Positions 18,788 through 27,233 of a stretch of 64,000 nt of DNA are shown here, piece after piece. The position numbers were made by a program, and so were the translations under genes. Position 1 is the stretch's first letter. Every line of letters starts with the position of its first letter. The stretch is taken from NCBI GenBank assembly GCA_015067545.1, contig SVMG01000003.1, positions 95,764 to 159,763 of the forward strand, given 5' to 3'. The notes beneath the pieces are model-generated. The model ran no database searches and was not told where the DNA came from. It worked only from the letters and a program-made list of their open reading frames with translations. This DNA is from Oscillospiraceae bacterium. GTDB lineage: Bacteria; Bacillota; Clostridia; Oscillospirales; Oscillospiraceae.

Positions 18788-18912
18788 TTTAATATCCTCC
18801 TTAATGAAGTTACGGGACTTGCCCGTGAAGATCAGGGGGTATCCGGGGAATGCGCTTGCCCGAAAGCAAGCCATCTTCCCGGGACTTCCCTAATCCTTGT
18901 TACAAATTGTGA
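18788..18912 (-). other. Structured 125-nt spacer between rpsN and rpsH
   Basis: Nearly all other spc-section spacers are 12-19 nt. This one contains a GCTTGC/GCAAGC hairpin and an ACGGG/CCCGT hairpin on the minus strand, just before the rpsH ribosome site. No ORF is seen. It could be an autoregulatory or processing site; no assignment is made. Confidence 0.5.
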
Positions 18913-19098
18913 TTACCAGCTGGCCTTGCGGACACCGGGAATCTGACCCTTGTAGGCCAGCTCACGGAAGCAGATACGGCACACGCCGTAATCGCGCAGG
19001 TAAGCATGGGGTCTGCCGCAGATCTTGCAGCGGTTGTAGCGGCGGCTGGAGAACTTAGCCTCAGCCTGCTGCTTCAGGATCATAGACTTCTTAGCCAT
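18913..19098 (-). CDS. rpsN: 30S ribosomal protein uS14, zinc type
   Basis: 61 residues, the short zinc-binding form: [20 protein letters not shown] contains two CxxC pairs. It begins [16 protein letters not shown]. It assembles in the 30S head. It lies 17 nt after rplE. Confidence 0.97.
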   Translation of the reverse strand: MAKKSMILKQQAEAKFSSRRYNRCKICGRPHAYLRDYGVCRICFRELAYKGQIPGVRKASW

Positions 19099-19115
19099 TT
19101 ACCATATCCTCCTAA

Positions 19116-19655
19116 TCAAGCGTGGAAGGGAGCGCCCAGCTGGGTCAGCAGCTCTTTGGCTTCCTCATCGGTGGCAGCGCTGGTGCAGATGCAGATATCC
19201 ATACCGCGGATCTTGTCCACCTTGTCGTACTCGATCTCAGGGAAGATCAGCTGTTCCTTCAGACCGAAAGCATAGTTGCCGCGGCCGTCGAAGGAGTTGG
19301 GGTTGATGCCACGGAAGTCACGGACACGGGGCAGCGCAACGCTGAACAGACGGTCCAGGAATTCGTACATCTTGTCGCCACGCAGGGTGACCTTCACGCC
19401 GACGGTTTCGCCTTCACGCAGCTTGAAGTTCGCAACAGACTTGCGAGCCTTGCAGGTGATGGGCTTCTGGCCGGTGATGGTAGCGATGTCCTTGCAGATA
19501 GCCTCGATCTCCTTGGCGTTGTTCTTGCTTTCGCCGCAGCCAACGTTCACGATGACCTTCTCCAGCTTGGGGATCTGCATAACGCTCTTGTAGCCGAACT
19601 TCTTGTTCAGGGCAGGAGCGATCTCGTTGACATAGAGTTCTTTCATTCTATTCAT
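19116..19655 (-). CDS. rplE: 50S ribosomal protein uL5
   Basis: 179 residues: [20 protein letters not shown] at the start and [20 protein letters not shown] inside. L5 binds 5S rRNA and contacts P-site tRNA. The first ATG has AAGGAG 10 nt upstream. It lies between rplX (18 nt) and rpsN. Confidence 0.97.
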   Translation of the reverse strand: MNRMKELYVNEIAPALNKKFGYKSVMQIPKLEKVIVNVGCGESKNNAKEIEAICKDIATITGQKPITCKARKSVANFKLREGETVGVKVTLRGDKMYEFLDRLFSVALPRVRDFRGINPNSFDGRGNYAFGLKEQLIFPEIEYDKVDKIRGMDICICTSAATDEEAKELLTQLGAPFHA

Positions 19656-19673
19656 AACTTAAATGCTCCTTCC

Positions 19674-19979
19674 TTAGATTTCAGCGCCGCACTTACGGCA
19701 GATGCGGATCTTCTTGTCGCCGTCCATCTTGTAACCAACGCGAACGCCCTTTTCGCACTTTTCGCAGTACAGAGCAACCTTGCAGGCACGGATGGGGGTC
19801 TCACGCTTGACGATGCCACCGGTCTCGCCCTGCTTGCGGGGCTTGGTGTGGCAGGTAGCCATGTTGACCTTCTCGACGATCAGCTTGTTTTCGCTGGGCA
19901 TGGCAGTCAGAACCTTGCCCTTGACGCCCTTGTCCTTACCGGACAGGACGATAACGGTATCATTCTTCTTAATGTTCAT
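19674..19979 (-). CDS. rplX: 50S ribosomal protein uL24 with Cys4 C-terminus
   Basis: 101 residues. The N-terminal KOW motif reads KNDTVIVLSGKDKGVKGKVL. The C-terminal third carries two CxxC pairs (CEKCEKG and CRKCGAEI), a likely zinc site absent from E. coli L24. L24 initiates large-subunit assembly. It lies 14 nt after rplN. Confidence 0.97.
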   Translation of the reverse strand: MNIKKNDTVIVLSGKDKGVKGKVLTAMPSENKLIVEKVNMATCHTKPRKQGETGGIVKRETPIRACKVALYCEKCEKGVRVGYKMDGDKKIRICRKCGAEI

Positions 19980-19993
19980 ACCTTGGTTCCCCC

Positions 19994-20362
19994 TTAGATA
20001 ACTTCGGGTGCCAGGGAGAGGATCTTCATGTAATCTCTCTCACGCAGCTCACGAGCAACCGGTCCAAAGATACGAGTACCACGGGGGTTCTTGTCTTCCT
20101 TGATGATAACAGCAGCGTTCTCATCGAAGCGGACATAGGTGCCGTCCTCACGACGGATGCCCCGCTTGGTGCGGACGATAACAGCCTTAACGACGTCGCC
20201 CTTCTTCACAGTGCCGCCGGGAGTGGCCTTACGCACGGAAGCAACGATCACATCGCCGATGTTGCCGAACTTCCGCTTGGAGCCGCCCAGGACGCGGATG
20301 GTGTGGATCTCTTTAGCGCCGGTGTTGTCGGCAACCTTCAGGTAGCTTTCCTGTTGAATCAT
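19994..20362 (-). CDS. rplN: 50S ribosomal protein uL14
   Basis: 122 residues: [20 protein letters not shown] and [20 protein letters not shown] are diagnostic. It forms bridges to the small subunit and is the binding site for silencing factors such as RsfS. It lies between rpsQ (15 nt) and rplX (14 nt). Confidence 0.98.
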   Translation of the reverse strand: MIQQESYLKVADNTGAKEIHTIRVLGGSKRKFGNIGDVIVASVRKATPGGTVKKGDVVKAVIVRTKRGIRREDGTYVRFDENAAVIIKEDKNPRGTRIFGPVARELRERDYMKILSLAPEVI

Positions 20363-20377
20363 AGTTGTCCGACCTCC

Positions 20378-20641
20378 TTACTTCGCCTTTTCGATAATGT
20401 TGACGAGTCTCCATCTCTTGTCCTTGGACAGGGGACGAGTCTCCATGACCTCAACGGTATCGCCGATGCCGCACTCGTTGTTCTCGTCGTGGGCCTTCAG
20501 CTTGTAAGTCCGCTTCATGGTCTTCTTGTACAAAGGATGCTGATAGCTATCCTTAACCGCAACCACAATGGTCTTGTCCATCTTATCGGAGACAACCTGA
20601 CCAATCATAGTCTTGCGGAAAGCTCTGGTATTTTCAGTCAT
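20378..20641 (-). CDS. rpsQ: 30S ribosomal protein uS17
   Basis: 87 residues, OB fold: [20 protein letters not shown] and [18 protein letters not shown] segment. It is a primary 16S-binding protein. It lies 15 nt after rpmC. Confidence 0.97.
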   Translation of the reverse strand: MTENTRAFRKTMIGQVVSDKMDKTIVVAVKDSYQHPLYKKTMKRTYKLKAHDENNECGIGDTVEVMETRPLSKDKRWRLVNIIEKAK

Positions 20642-20656
20642 AATTGTTTACCTCCC

Positions 20657-20863
20657 TCAGATGTTGGTCTCTTTCTCACGAATAATGGTCTTGATGCGGG
20701 CAATGTCCTTCTTGACAGCTGCGATCTGCAGCGGGTTGTCAAGCTGGTTCGTAGCATGCTGCATCCGAAGCATGAACAGGTCCTTCTTCAGGTCGTTCAG
20801 CTTCTTGTCCAGATCCTCAACGGACAAGCCACGGATCTCCTTGATTTCCTTTGCCTTCATCAT
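20657..20863 (-). CDS. rpmC: 50S ribosomal protein uL29
   Basis: 68 residues, a helical hairpin: [20 protein letters not shown] and [20 protein letters not shown]. It sits at the exit tunnel where SRP and trigger factor dock. It overlaps the rplP stop by one base. Confidence 0.97.
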   Translation of the reverse strand: MMKAKEIKEIRGLSVEDLDKKLNDLKKDLFMLRMQHATNQLDNPLQIAAVKKDIARIKTIIREKETNI

Positions 20864-21291
20864 TATTCACCACCATTCTCAGAGACTTCTCTTGCGATGA
20901 TGCGGGTCTTGATGGGCAGCTTGTGCTGTGCAAGACGCAGAGCCTCGCGGGCGACTTCCTCAGAAACGCCACCGATCTCAAACATCACCTTCTGGTTCTT
21001 CACGACTGCGACCCAGCCTTCAGGAGCGCCCTTACCGGAACCCATACGGGTGCCCAGGCCCTTCTTGGAGTAAGGCTTGTCGGGGAAGATCTTGATCCAG
21101 ACCTTACCGCCACGCTTGGTATAACGGGTCATGGCGATACGAGCGGCCTCGATCTGATTGCCGGTGATCCAGCCGGGCTCCAGAGCCTGGATGCCGAACT
21201 GGCCGTAGGCAATCTTATTGCCGCGGGAAGCAGCGCCGGTCATACGACCACGCTGAACCTTGCGGTACTTGACTCTTTTGGGCATCAGCAT
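20863..21291 (-). CDS. rplP: 50S ribosomal protein uL16
   Basis: 142 residues: [20 protein letters not shown] and [20 protein letters not shown] are diagnostic. It organises the A-site tRNA elbow region near 5S rRNA. It overlaps both neighbours (rpsC, rpmC) by one base, implying coupled translation. Confidence 0.98.
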   Translation of the reverse strand: MLMPKRVKYRKVQRGRMTGAASRGNKIAYGQFGIQALEPGWITGNQIEAARIAMTRYTKRGGKVWIKIFPDKPYSKKGLGTRMGSGKGAPEGWVAVVKNQKVMFEIGGVSEEVAREALRLAQHKLPIKTRIIAREVSENGGE

Positions 21292-22067
21292 TAGCGGTTG
21301 CCTCCTTCTCTACGGGTATAGGGTCTGTCGCCCTGACGACGCTCGCCCCGACGCTCGCCGTTGCCACGGCGGTCGCCCTGACGGCGTTCCCGACGCTCAC
21401 CGCGAGGAGCGGGCTCGGGAGCAGCAGCGCGCAGAGTGGTATTCAGGACCTCGCCCTTGTAGATCCAAACCTTAACACCGATGCGGCCGTAAGTGGTGGC
21501 AGCCTCAGCGAAGCCGTACTCGATATCAGCACGGATGGTCTGCAGGGGGATGGTGCCCTCGTGATAGCTCTCGGAACGAGCGATTTCAGCGCCGCCCAGA
21601 CGGCCGCCGCAGGTGACCTTGATGCCCTTGGCACCCAGGCGGGTTGCGGACTGCATAGCCTTCTTCATTGCACGGCGGAAGGAAATACGCTTCTCAAGCT
21701 GCTGAGCGATGTTCTCAGCAACCAGCTGAGCGCTCAGGTCAGGGCTGCGAACCTCAACGATGTTCAGGTTAACGCTCTTGCCCAGACGATTCTCCATATC
21801 CTTGCGCAGATTCTCGATTTCGGCACCAGCCTTACCGATGACCACGCCGGGACGGGAGCAGTTGATGTTGATCTTGACCTTGCCATTGCTGCGCTCGATC
21901 TCGATCTTAGCCACGCCAGCGGCGTACAGCTTTTCTTTCAGATACTTACGGATGTTGTAATCTTCGACGACCAGGTCACCGACCTTGTCCTCGCGGGCGT
22001 ACCAGCGGGAATCCCAATCCTTGATAACGCCTACCCGCAGTCCATGGGGATTAACTTTCTGACCCAT
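21291..22067 (-). CDS. rpsC: 30S ribosomal protein uS3 with Arg/Gly-rich tail
   Basis: 258 residues; a KH domain ([20 protein letters not shown]) and the mRNA-entry face. The last 38 residues form a low-complexity Arg/Gly/Glu tail built from [24 protein letters not shown] repeats, longer than in E. coli (233 aa). Such tails are seen in some Clostridia; a role in RNA contact is inference. It lies 13 nt after rplV. Confidence 0.97.
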   Translation of the reverse strand: MGQKVNPHGLRVGVIKDWDSRWYAREDKVGDLVVEDYNIRKYLKEKLYAAGVAKIEIERSNGKVKININCSRPGVVIGKAGAEIENLRKDMENRLGKSVNLNIVEVRSPDLSAQLVAENIAQQLEKRISFRRAMKKAMQSATRLGAKGIKVTCGGRLGGAEIARSESYHEGTIPLQTIRADIEYGFAEAATTYGRIGVKVWIYKGEVLNTTLRAAAPEPAPRGERRERRQGDRRGNGERRGERRQGDRPYTRREGGNR

Positions 22068-22080
22068 AGCTACCTCCTGA

Positions 22081-22416
22081 TTAAGCCTTCTCGCTCACAC
22101 CGATGGTGATGTGAGTGGTTCTCTTGTTGATCCGGACGAATCCGCGGCGAGATGCGATGCGGCCACGCTTCAGAATGGGGCCTGCATTGGCGATCACGGT
22201 GGAGACGTACAGATTGTCGGCGTTCATGCCGTTGTTGTGCTCGGCGTTTGCCACAGCGCTCTTCAGCAGCTTAGCCATAGGCTCGCAGGCTGCCTTGGAG
22301 GTCTGGCTCAGGTACGCGGCTGCAGTCTTGACGTCCTTGCCCCGGATCATGTCGCAAACCAGCTTGACCTTACGGGGAGACATACGGACGAACTTAACAT
22401 GTGCAAATGCTTCCAT
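22081..22416 (-). CDS. rplV: 50S ribosomal protein uL22
   Basis: 111 residues: [20 protein letters not shown] at the start and [20 protein letters not shown] near the end, the latter being the beta-hairpin that lines the exit tunnel (macrolide-resistance site). It lies 12 nt after rpsS. Confidence 0.98.
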   Translation of the reverse strand: MEAFAHVKFVRMSPRKVKLVCDMIRGKDVKTAAAYLSQTSKAACEPMAKLLKSAVANAEHNNGMNADNLYVSTVIANAGPILKRGRIASRRGFVRINKRTTHITIGVSEKA

Positions 22417-22428
22417 TTTCGTACCTCC

Positions 22429-22707
22429 TTACTTGCTGTTAGCGGTCTTGCTGCCGGAGTGACCACGGAAGGACCGGGTCGGAACGAACTCGCCCAGCTT
22501 GTGGCCGACCATATCCTCAGTGATATAGACGGGAACATGCTTGCGGCCGTCGTGGACAGCGATGGTGTGACCGACAAAGGAGGGGAAGATGGTGGAAGCT
22601 CTGGACCAGGTCTTCAGAACCTTCTTTTCACCGGCCTTGTTCAGCTCTTCAACGCGCTTATACAGCTCGGGAGCTACGAAAGGGCCCTTTTTGATACTTC
22701 TGCTCAT
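22429..22707 (-). CDS. rpsS: 30S ribosomal protein uS19
   Basis: 92 residues: [20 protein letters not shown] and [20 protein letters not shown] are diagnostic. It forms the 30S head with S13. It lies 12 nt after rplB. Confidence 0.98.
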   Translation of the reverse strand: MSRSIKKGPFVAPELYKRVEELNKAGEKKVLKTWSRASTIFPSFVGHTIAVHDGRKHVPVYITEDMVGHKLGEFVPTRSFRGHSGSKTANSK

Positions 22708-22719
22708 TTCATTTCCTCC

Positions 22720-23556
22720 TTACTTGCTGTTTCTGCGCTTCACGATGAACTTGTTGGTGCGAGCCTTGGTCTTACGGGTCTTATAACCCAGAGCAGGCTT
22801 GCCCCAGGGAGTCACAGGGCCGGGACGGCCGATGGGGCTGCGACCCTCACCACCACCGTGGGGGTGGTCATTGGGGTTCATAACGGAACCGCGGACGGTG
22901 GGACGGATACCCATGTGACGGGTACGGCCGGCCTTACCGATGTGGACATTCTCGTGGTCCAGGTTGCCAACCTGACCGATACATGCGGTGCAGTTGGTAC
23001 GGATATAGCGGACTTCGCCGGAGGGCAGACGGACCTGAGCCAGCTCGCCTTCCTTAGCCATCAGCTGGGCAGCGGTACCGGCAGAGCGGACCAGCTGTGC
23101 GCCGTGGCCAGGCTGCAGCTCCACATTGTGGATCACAGTACCCACGGGAATGTTAGCGATGGGCAGGCAGTTGCCGGGCTTGATGTCAGCAGCTGCGGAG
23201 GAGACAACCTTGTCGCCGGCCTTCAGACCGTTGGGAGCCAGAATGTAGCTCAGGGTGTTGTCCTCGTAGCGGATCAGTGCGATGAAAGCGGACCGGTTGG
23301 GATCGTACTCCAGGCGCTCAACAGTAGCGGTCATGTCCAGCTTCTGGCGCTTGAAGTCGATGATGCGGTACTTACGCTTGTTGCCGCCGCCGCGATGGCG
23401 GACGGTGATGTGACCGTAGCTGTTGCGACCTGCGTTCTTCTTGAGGGTCTCAACCAGGCTACGCTCAGGTTTTGCCTGCTTATCCACGCCGTCAAAAGCA
23501 GAAACGGTCATGTTTCTTCTGGCGGGGGTATAAGGCTTGAAAGTTTTAATAGCCAT
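22720..23556 (-). CDS. rplB: 50S ribosomal protein uL2
   Basis: 278 residues, full length. [22 protein letters not shown] start; the signature [20 protein letters not shown] contains the conserved His near the peptidyl-transferase centre. It lies 29 nt after rplW. Confidence 0.99.
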   Translation of the reverse strand: MAIKTFKPYTPARRNMTVSAFDGVDKQAKPERSLVETLKKNAGRNSYGHITVRHRGGGNKRKYRIIDFKRQKLDMTATVERLEYDPNRSAFIALIRYEDNTLSYILAPNGLKAGDKVVSSAAADIKPGNCLPIANIPVGTVIHNVELQPGHGAQLVRSAGTAAQLMAKEGELAQVRLPSGEVRYIRTNCTACIGQVGNLDHENVHIGKAGRTRHMGIRPTVRGSVMNPNDHPHGGGEGRSPIGRPGPVTPWGKPALGYKTRKTKARTNKFIVKRRNSK

Positions 23557-23585
23557 TTTGCGTTTACTCCTTTATTGAGATTGGT

Positions 23586-23882
23586 TTAGACCATACCCTC
23601 GAACAGCTCGATGGTCTTGGAGTCAGCAGTCAGAGTGACCACTGCCTTCTTGTAGGCGGCGCGGCGGCCGGCGGGATAAGCACCGGTGCGCTTGACCTTA
23701 CCCTGCATGCGAACAGTGTTGACCTTGGCAACCTTCACGCCGAAAACAGCTTCGACGGCAGCCTTGATCTCAGTCTTGTTTGCGTTGATGTCCACTTCGA
23801 AAACATACTTCTTGTCAGCGATGTTTTCCATGGACTGCTCGGTGATGACCGGGCGCTTGATGATATCGTAAACGTTCTTCAT
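23586..23882 (-). CDS. rplW: 50S ribosomal protein uL23
   Basis: 98 residues: [20 protein letters not shown] and [20 protein letters not shown] are diagnostic. It is the chaperone and SRP docking site at the tunnel exit. Its start overlaps the rplD stop by one base. Confidence 0.98.
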   Translation of the reverse strand: MKNVYDIIKRPVITEQSMENIADKKYVFEVDINANKTEIKAAVEAVFGVKVAKVNTVRMQGKVKRTGAYPAGRRAAYKKAVVTLTADSKTIELFEGMV

Positions 23883-24502
23883 TATGCGAATACCTCCACG
23901 ATCTTGGCAAGGGCTGCCTGATCGACAACCAGAACCTCAGCGTTGACGATGTCGTAAACGTTGATCAGGTTGGCGAAGGTAACCTCGCAGCCGGGGATGT
24001 TGCGGCCGGACTTGACCACATTCTGGTCAGGAGCGGCAGTGATGACCAGGGGCTTCTTGACAGCGTTGACAGCAGTCAGGAAAGCAGCGAATTCCTTGGT
24101 CTTGGGAGCATCCATCTTGATCTCGTCGATAACAACGATCTTGGATGCAGCAGCCTTGGCGCTCAAAGCGGACTTCAGAGCCAGGCGCTTAGCCTTCTTG
24201 TTCAGGGTGTAGCTGTAATCCCGGGGCTTGGGAGCAAACACGATACCACCGTGTGTCCACTGGGGAGCGCGGGTGGAACCCTGACGGGCACGACCTGTAC
24301 CCTTCTGCTTCCAGGGCTTGCGGCCGCCGCCGGAAACCTCAGCGCGGGTCAGAGCGGACTGTGTGCCCTGACGGCAGTTGGCCAGGTGATTCTTGACCAC
24401 ATCGTGAACAACAGCCTGGTTGGGCTCGATGCCGAACACAGCTTCGGACAGTTCGATCTCGCCAACCTGCTTGCCAGCCATGTTATAAACTTTTGTAAGC
24501 AT
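23882..24502 (-). CDS. rplD: 50S ribosomal protein uL4
   Basis: 206 residues. The extended loop [20 protein letters not shown] reaches the exit tunnel. In E. coli L4 represses the S10 operon through the leader RNA; the very long structured leader here (25673-26217) makes that or another feedback worth testing. It lies 19 nt after rplC. Confidence 0.98.
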   Translation of the reverse strand: MLTKVYNMAGKQVGEIELSEAVFGIEPNQAVVHDVVKNHLANCRQGTQSALTRAEVSGGGRKPWKQKGTGRARQGSTRAPQWTHGGIVFAPKPRDYSYTLNKKAKRLALKSALSAKAAASKIVVIDEIKMDAPKTKEFAAFLTAVNAVKKPLVITAAPDQNVVKSGRNIPGCEVTFANLINVYDIVNAEVLVVDQAALAKIVEVFA

Positions 24503-24521
24503 GATTTAAGATCTCCTTTCC

Positions 24522-25238
24522 TTAGCCTCTTGCGGAAGCCTTCTGGGGATTTCTGCCGGAAGCCTTCTGCGGGTTCTTGCTGATGTCTGCACCAGCCTGC
24601 TTTGCCTTGTGAGTCTTGACAGTGTCGCGGATATACACAAGACCGCCCTTGGGGCCGGGGATGGCGCCGCGGATAACGATCATGTTCAGCTCTGCGTCCA
24701 CCTTGACGACCTCCAGGTTCTGAACAGTGACCTGCTCATTGCCCATCTGGCCGGCGCCGATCTTGCCCTTGAAGATACGGGCTGCATCCAGAGCGCCCAT
24801 GGAACCTGCGTGACGGTGAACAGGGCCGCCGCCGTGGGTCATGTCGATCCGGTGTGCATTGTGGCGCTTGATAACGCCCTGGTAACCGTGACCTTTGCTG
24901 ATACCGGTGACATCGATCCAGTCGCCGGCTGCGAAGGTGTCAGCCTTGACAACGTCGCCAACGTTCATGTCAGCAGCGCTCTCCAGAGTGAACTCCTTCA
25001 GGTGCTTCTTAGCCTCAACGCCGGCCTTCTTCAGATGGCCAGCCTCAGGCTTGGTCAGCTTGGACTCCTTGACATCCTCAAAGCCCAGCTGGACGGCAGT
25101 GTAGCCGTCGGTTTCTTCGGTCTTCTTCTGAGTGACGACACAGGGGCCTGCTTCCACAACGGTAACAGGGATCACCTTGCCGCTCTCATCGAAGATCTGG
25201 GTCATGCCCACTTTCTTGCCGATGATTGCTTTCTTCAT
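24522..25238 (-). CDS. rplC: 50S ribosomal protein uL3 with short repeated tail
   Basis: 238 residues, about 25-30 longer than the usual length. [20 protein letters not shown] at the start and [19 protein letters not shown] in the core (the GG region near the peptidyl-transferase centre) are diagnostic. The C-terminus ends in a two-fold NPQKAS repeat ([18 protein letters not shown]), possibly a recent tandem duplication. It lies 125 nt after rpsJ. Confidence 0.97.
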   Translation of the reverse strand: MKKAIIGKKVGMTQIFDESGKVIPVTVVEAGPCVVTQKKTEETDGYTAVQLGFEDVKESKLTKPEAGHLKKAGVEAKKHLKEFTLESAADMNVGDVVKADTFAAGDWIDVTGISKGHGYQGVIKRHNAHRIDMTHGGGPVHRHAGSMGALDAARIFKGKIGAGQMGNEQVTVQNLEVVKVDAELNMIVIRGAIPGPKGGLVYIRDTVKTHKAKQAGADISKNPQKASGRNPQKASARG

Positions 25239-25363
25239 CTTGGGTTTTCTCCTTTTTTGTTAGGTTATTGGTTGACGGCCCATTGGGAGGCAGTCAACAT
25301 GACCCGTGCCCGATGCTTTTCAGTGCGGGCAGCGGTGAATCCTTATATTATAATGTATAAGGA
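25239..25363 (-). other. rpsJ-rplC spacer with three successive hairpins
   Basis: On the transcribed strand three stems follow one another: AATCCTTATA/TATAAGGATT (25338-25365, overlapping the rpsJ stop), TGCCCG/CGGGCA (25307-25331) and GTTGAC/GTCAAC (25271-25298). The spacer is far longer than the 12-29 nt found elsewhere in this section. It has no ORF and no U-tract terminator; processing or partial attenuation is possible. Confidence 0.55.
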
Positions 25364-25672
25364 TTACAGCTTTATCTCAATTTCAACGCCAGCCGGCAGA
25401 TCCAGGCTCATCAGAGCCTCAACGGTCTTCTGGTTGGGGTTGAGAATATCGATCAGTCTCTTATGGGTTCTGCGCTCGAACTGCTCACGGCTGTCCTTGT
25501 ACTTATGGACTGCGCGAAGGATGGTGATGACTTCCTTCTTGGTGGGCAGCGGGATGGGCCCGGAAACGGATGCACCGTTACGCTTTGCGGTCTCGACGAT
25601 CTTTGCAGCGCTGGAGTCGATCAGCTGGTGATCGTAAGCCTTCAGCCGGATGCGGATCATTTGGTTTGCCAT
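25364..25672 (-). CDS. rpsJ: 30S ribosomal protein uS10
   Basis: 102 residues: [20 protein letters not shown] and [20 protein letters not shown] are diagnostic. It is the first gene of the supercluster and also the transcription factor NusE. Its AAGGAGG-type ribosome site ends the long leader described next. Confidence 0.98.
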   Translation of the reverse strand: MANQMIRIRLKAYDHQLIDSSAAKIVETAKRNGASVSGPIPLPTKKEVITILRAVHKYKDSREQFERRTHKRLIDILNPNQKTVEALMSLDLPAGVEIEIKL

Positions 25673-26217
25673 GGTTTGTTTTCCTCCTTGATTTTCGTAC
25701 TCAGTTTACTTGGTTTGGCTGGGTACGGTCGAACTACTAGGCTTTGATAAACCGAGCCATGATAGCCCTGCAGCCGATCTTGTTTGGATTTTTTCACCTT
25801 GTCCTTCTCGCCTTGCACTCGCAAGGCTTCGTCGTCCGCGCTGAAAACATCTCAAAAATCTTCGGCTGGAGGGTGCTTCGCAGTTTATGCGCCCTGCCAT
25901 TTGTCAAGACAAGCAAATCGCCACAGACAATACTTTGTGTATTATCAAGGTGATTTGTGCCGTATTGGCGAATGGCAGGCCGCATAAACCTGTCAGGGTT
26001 CGGTTCATCAAAGCCTCTGTTCACGCCACCGTGCGTATCATTCTGAGCCATGAAAAATGGCCGACGCAAGCCGACCCTTTTCCAGGCGCAGCGATATACG
26101 CAGCGCAAACCTGGATAGTTCAGCCGCCCGATGACCGGACATACTCCGCAGAAGTTACCGCCTTTCGGCGCAATCTCCTGCATCATCGCATTGCGGGCAT
26201 AGTTTCCCTACACACGC
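25673..26217 (-). promoter_or_regulatory. Long structured 5' leader of the S10 supercluster
   Basis: About 545 nt between the predicted start of transcription and rpsJ, without a credible ORF. Nested inverted repeats are visible. An outer 16-bp helix pairs 25740-25755 with 26000-26015 (one G-U on the RNA). Inside it are CAGCCGA/TCGGCTG (25771-25777 with 25862-25868), GATTTTT/AAAAATC (25787-25793 with 25854-25860), a 7-bp GCCTTGC/GCAAGGC hairpin (25810-25827), and a long arm pairing 25884-25901 with 25971-25988 that encloses 25915-25933 with 25939-25956. Upstream, 26050-26200 holds further hairpins, including a CGCC-GAAA-GGCG tetraloop. This looks like a folded regulatory RNA; its class is unknown to me. 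Confidence 0.7.
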
Positions 26218-26223
26218 TCGAAT

Positions 26224-26252
26224 ATCTTACCACCTATTTCCCCTTTTGTCAA
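26224..26252 (-). promoter_or_regulatory. Promoter of the S10 supercluster
   Basis: Perfect TTGACA (26252-26247), a 17-nt spacer and TAAGAT (26229-26224) on the minus strand, preceded by A/T-rich sequence (26253-26300) that could act as an UP element. Predicted start of transcription is near 26217. Confidence 0.85.
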
Positions 26253-26310
26253 GCATATTTTTAGGGAAAATTACAAATTTTTTTATTATTTTTCGTTCAA
26301 ATTGCGAAGC

Positions 26311-26338
26311 AAAACGCTCTCCCTCTGGAGAGCGTTTT
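26311..26338 (-). terminator. Terminator after rsgA
   Basis: AAAACGCTCTCC / GGAGAGCGTTTT 12-bp stem with a 4-nt loop, directly after the rsgA stop. It separates the 14-gene operon from the ribosomal cluster. Confidence 0.8.
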
Positions 26339-26339
26339 G

Positions 26340-27227
26340 TCATTTCAGTTCCCACTGTTTGATCTGGCTGGACTTTTCATAAAGCCGCAGGTAGCTGTCA
26401 TAACGGGTGGGCTCGATTTCTCCTGATGCAACTGCTGCGCTCACGGCACAGCCGGGCTCTTTTCGGTGGGTGCAGTCATGAAACTGGCATTTGCCCACAT
26501 ACGGGCCAAAATCCGCAAATGCGAACTGGAGATTCTCCTTGAGAATGATCTCCATCATATCTGTATCAAAGGAGGAAAAGCCGGGGGTATCTGCAACATA
26601 CGTCCCCTCCCCCAGGTCATACAGCTCCACATGGCGGGTGGTATGCCGCCCACGGCCCAGCTTCTGGGATACCTCACCGGTGGTGAGTGCCAGCTCCGGG
26701 CACAATCGGTTTAGGATACTGCTCTTGCCTACGCCGGAATTTCCGGTAAAAGCGGTCAGCTTTCCCTTGATCAGCTGCCGCAAAGCCTCCACACCCTCTC
26801 CGGTCTCGGCGCTGGTGCAGATGACCCGAAATCCTGCATTGCGGTAAATGCGTTCCAAATCCAGCGCAGGGTCTAAATCGCATTTGTTGATGCACAGATA
26901 CACCGGCACTTCCTGGTCTCCCGCAATGGCGGCCACCCGGTCGATCAAAAACGGTTCTGTCACCGGGTTGACATTGGCCGCAAACACCACCAAGGCATCC
27001 ACATTGGCCACCGCCGGACGCACAAAATAATTCCACCGGGGCAGGATCCGTTCCACCATGCCCTTGCCGTTTTCCACGGTGATTTCCACCATATCGCCGG
27101 TCAACGGGCTGTTTCCCACTTTTCGTAGGATGCCGCGGGCGCGGCAGGAGATCAACTGATCCCCTGCGCGCACATCATAAAAGCCACTGATGGACCGCAC
27201 TATACGGCCCGTTTTCTTTTCACTCAT
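26340..27227 (-). CDS. rsgA: Ribosome small-subunit GTPase RsgA
   Basis: About 295 residues. It has an OB fold at the N-terminus, then a circularly permuted GTPase: NKCD (G4) and TSAETG (G5) precede GNSGVGKSS (G1) and DTPGF (G3). The C-terminal zinc site is CQFHDCTHRKEPGC. It acts in late 30S maturation. ATG 27227 (MSEKKTGR) is preferred over TTG 27233. It follows prkC almost without gap; the Stp/PrkC/RsgA trio is conserved and RsgA is a known PrkC substrate in Bacillus. Confidence 0.96.
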   Translation of the reverse strand: MSEKKTGRIVRSISGFYDVRAGDQLISCRARGILRKVGNSPLTGDMVEITVENGKGMVERILPRWNYFVRPAVANVDALVVFAANVNPVTEPFLIDRVAAIAGDQEVPVYLCINKCDLDPALDLERIYRNAGFRVICTSAETGEGVEALRQLIKGKLTAFTGNSGVGKSSILNRLCPELALTTGEVSQKLGRGRHTTRHVELYDLGEGTYVADTPGFSSFDTDMMEIILKENLQFAFADFGPYVGKCQFHDCTHRKEPGCAVSAAVASGEIEPTRYDSYLRLYEKSSQIKQWELK

Positions 27228-27233
27228 TGCCAA

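Noticed and set aside
22111..23589. 492-codon ORF opposite rplV-rpsS-rplB
   Set aside because: Antisense frame spanning several ribosomal genes.
25794..26186. 130-codon ORF in the S10 leader, and a 125-codon ORF on the other strand (25887-26264)
   Set aside because: No ribosome site; both cross the long inverted repeats; the plus-strand frame crosses the S10 promoter. Structured RNA explains the region better.
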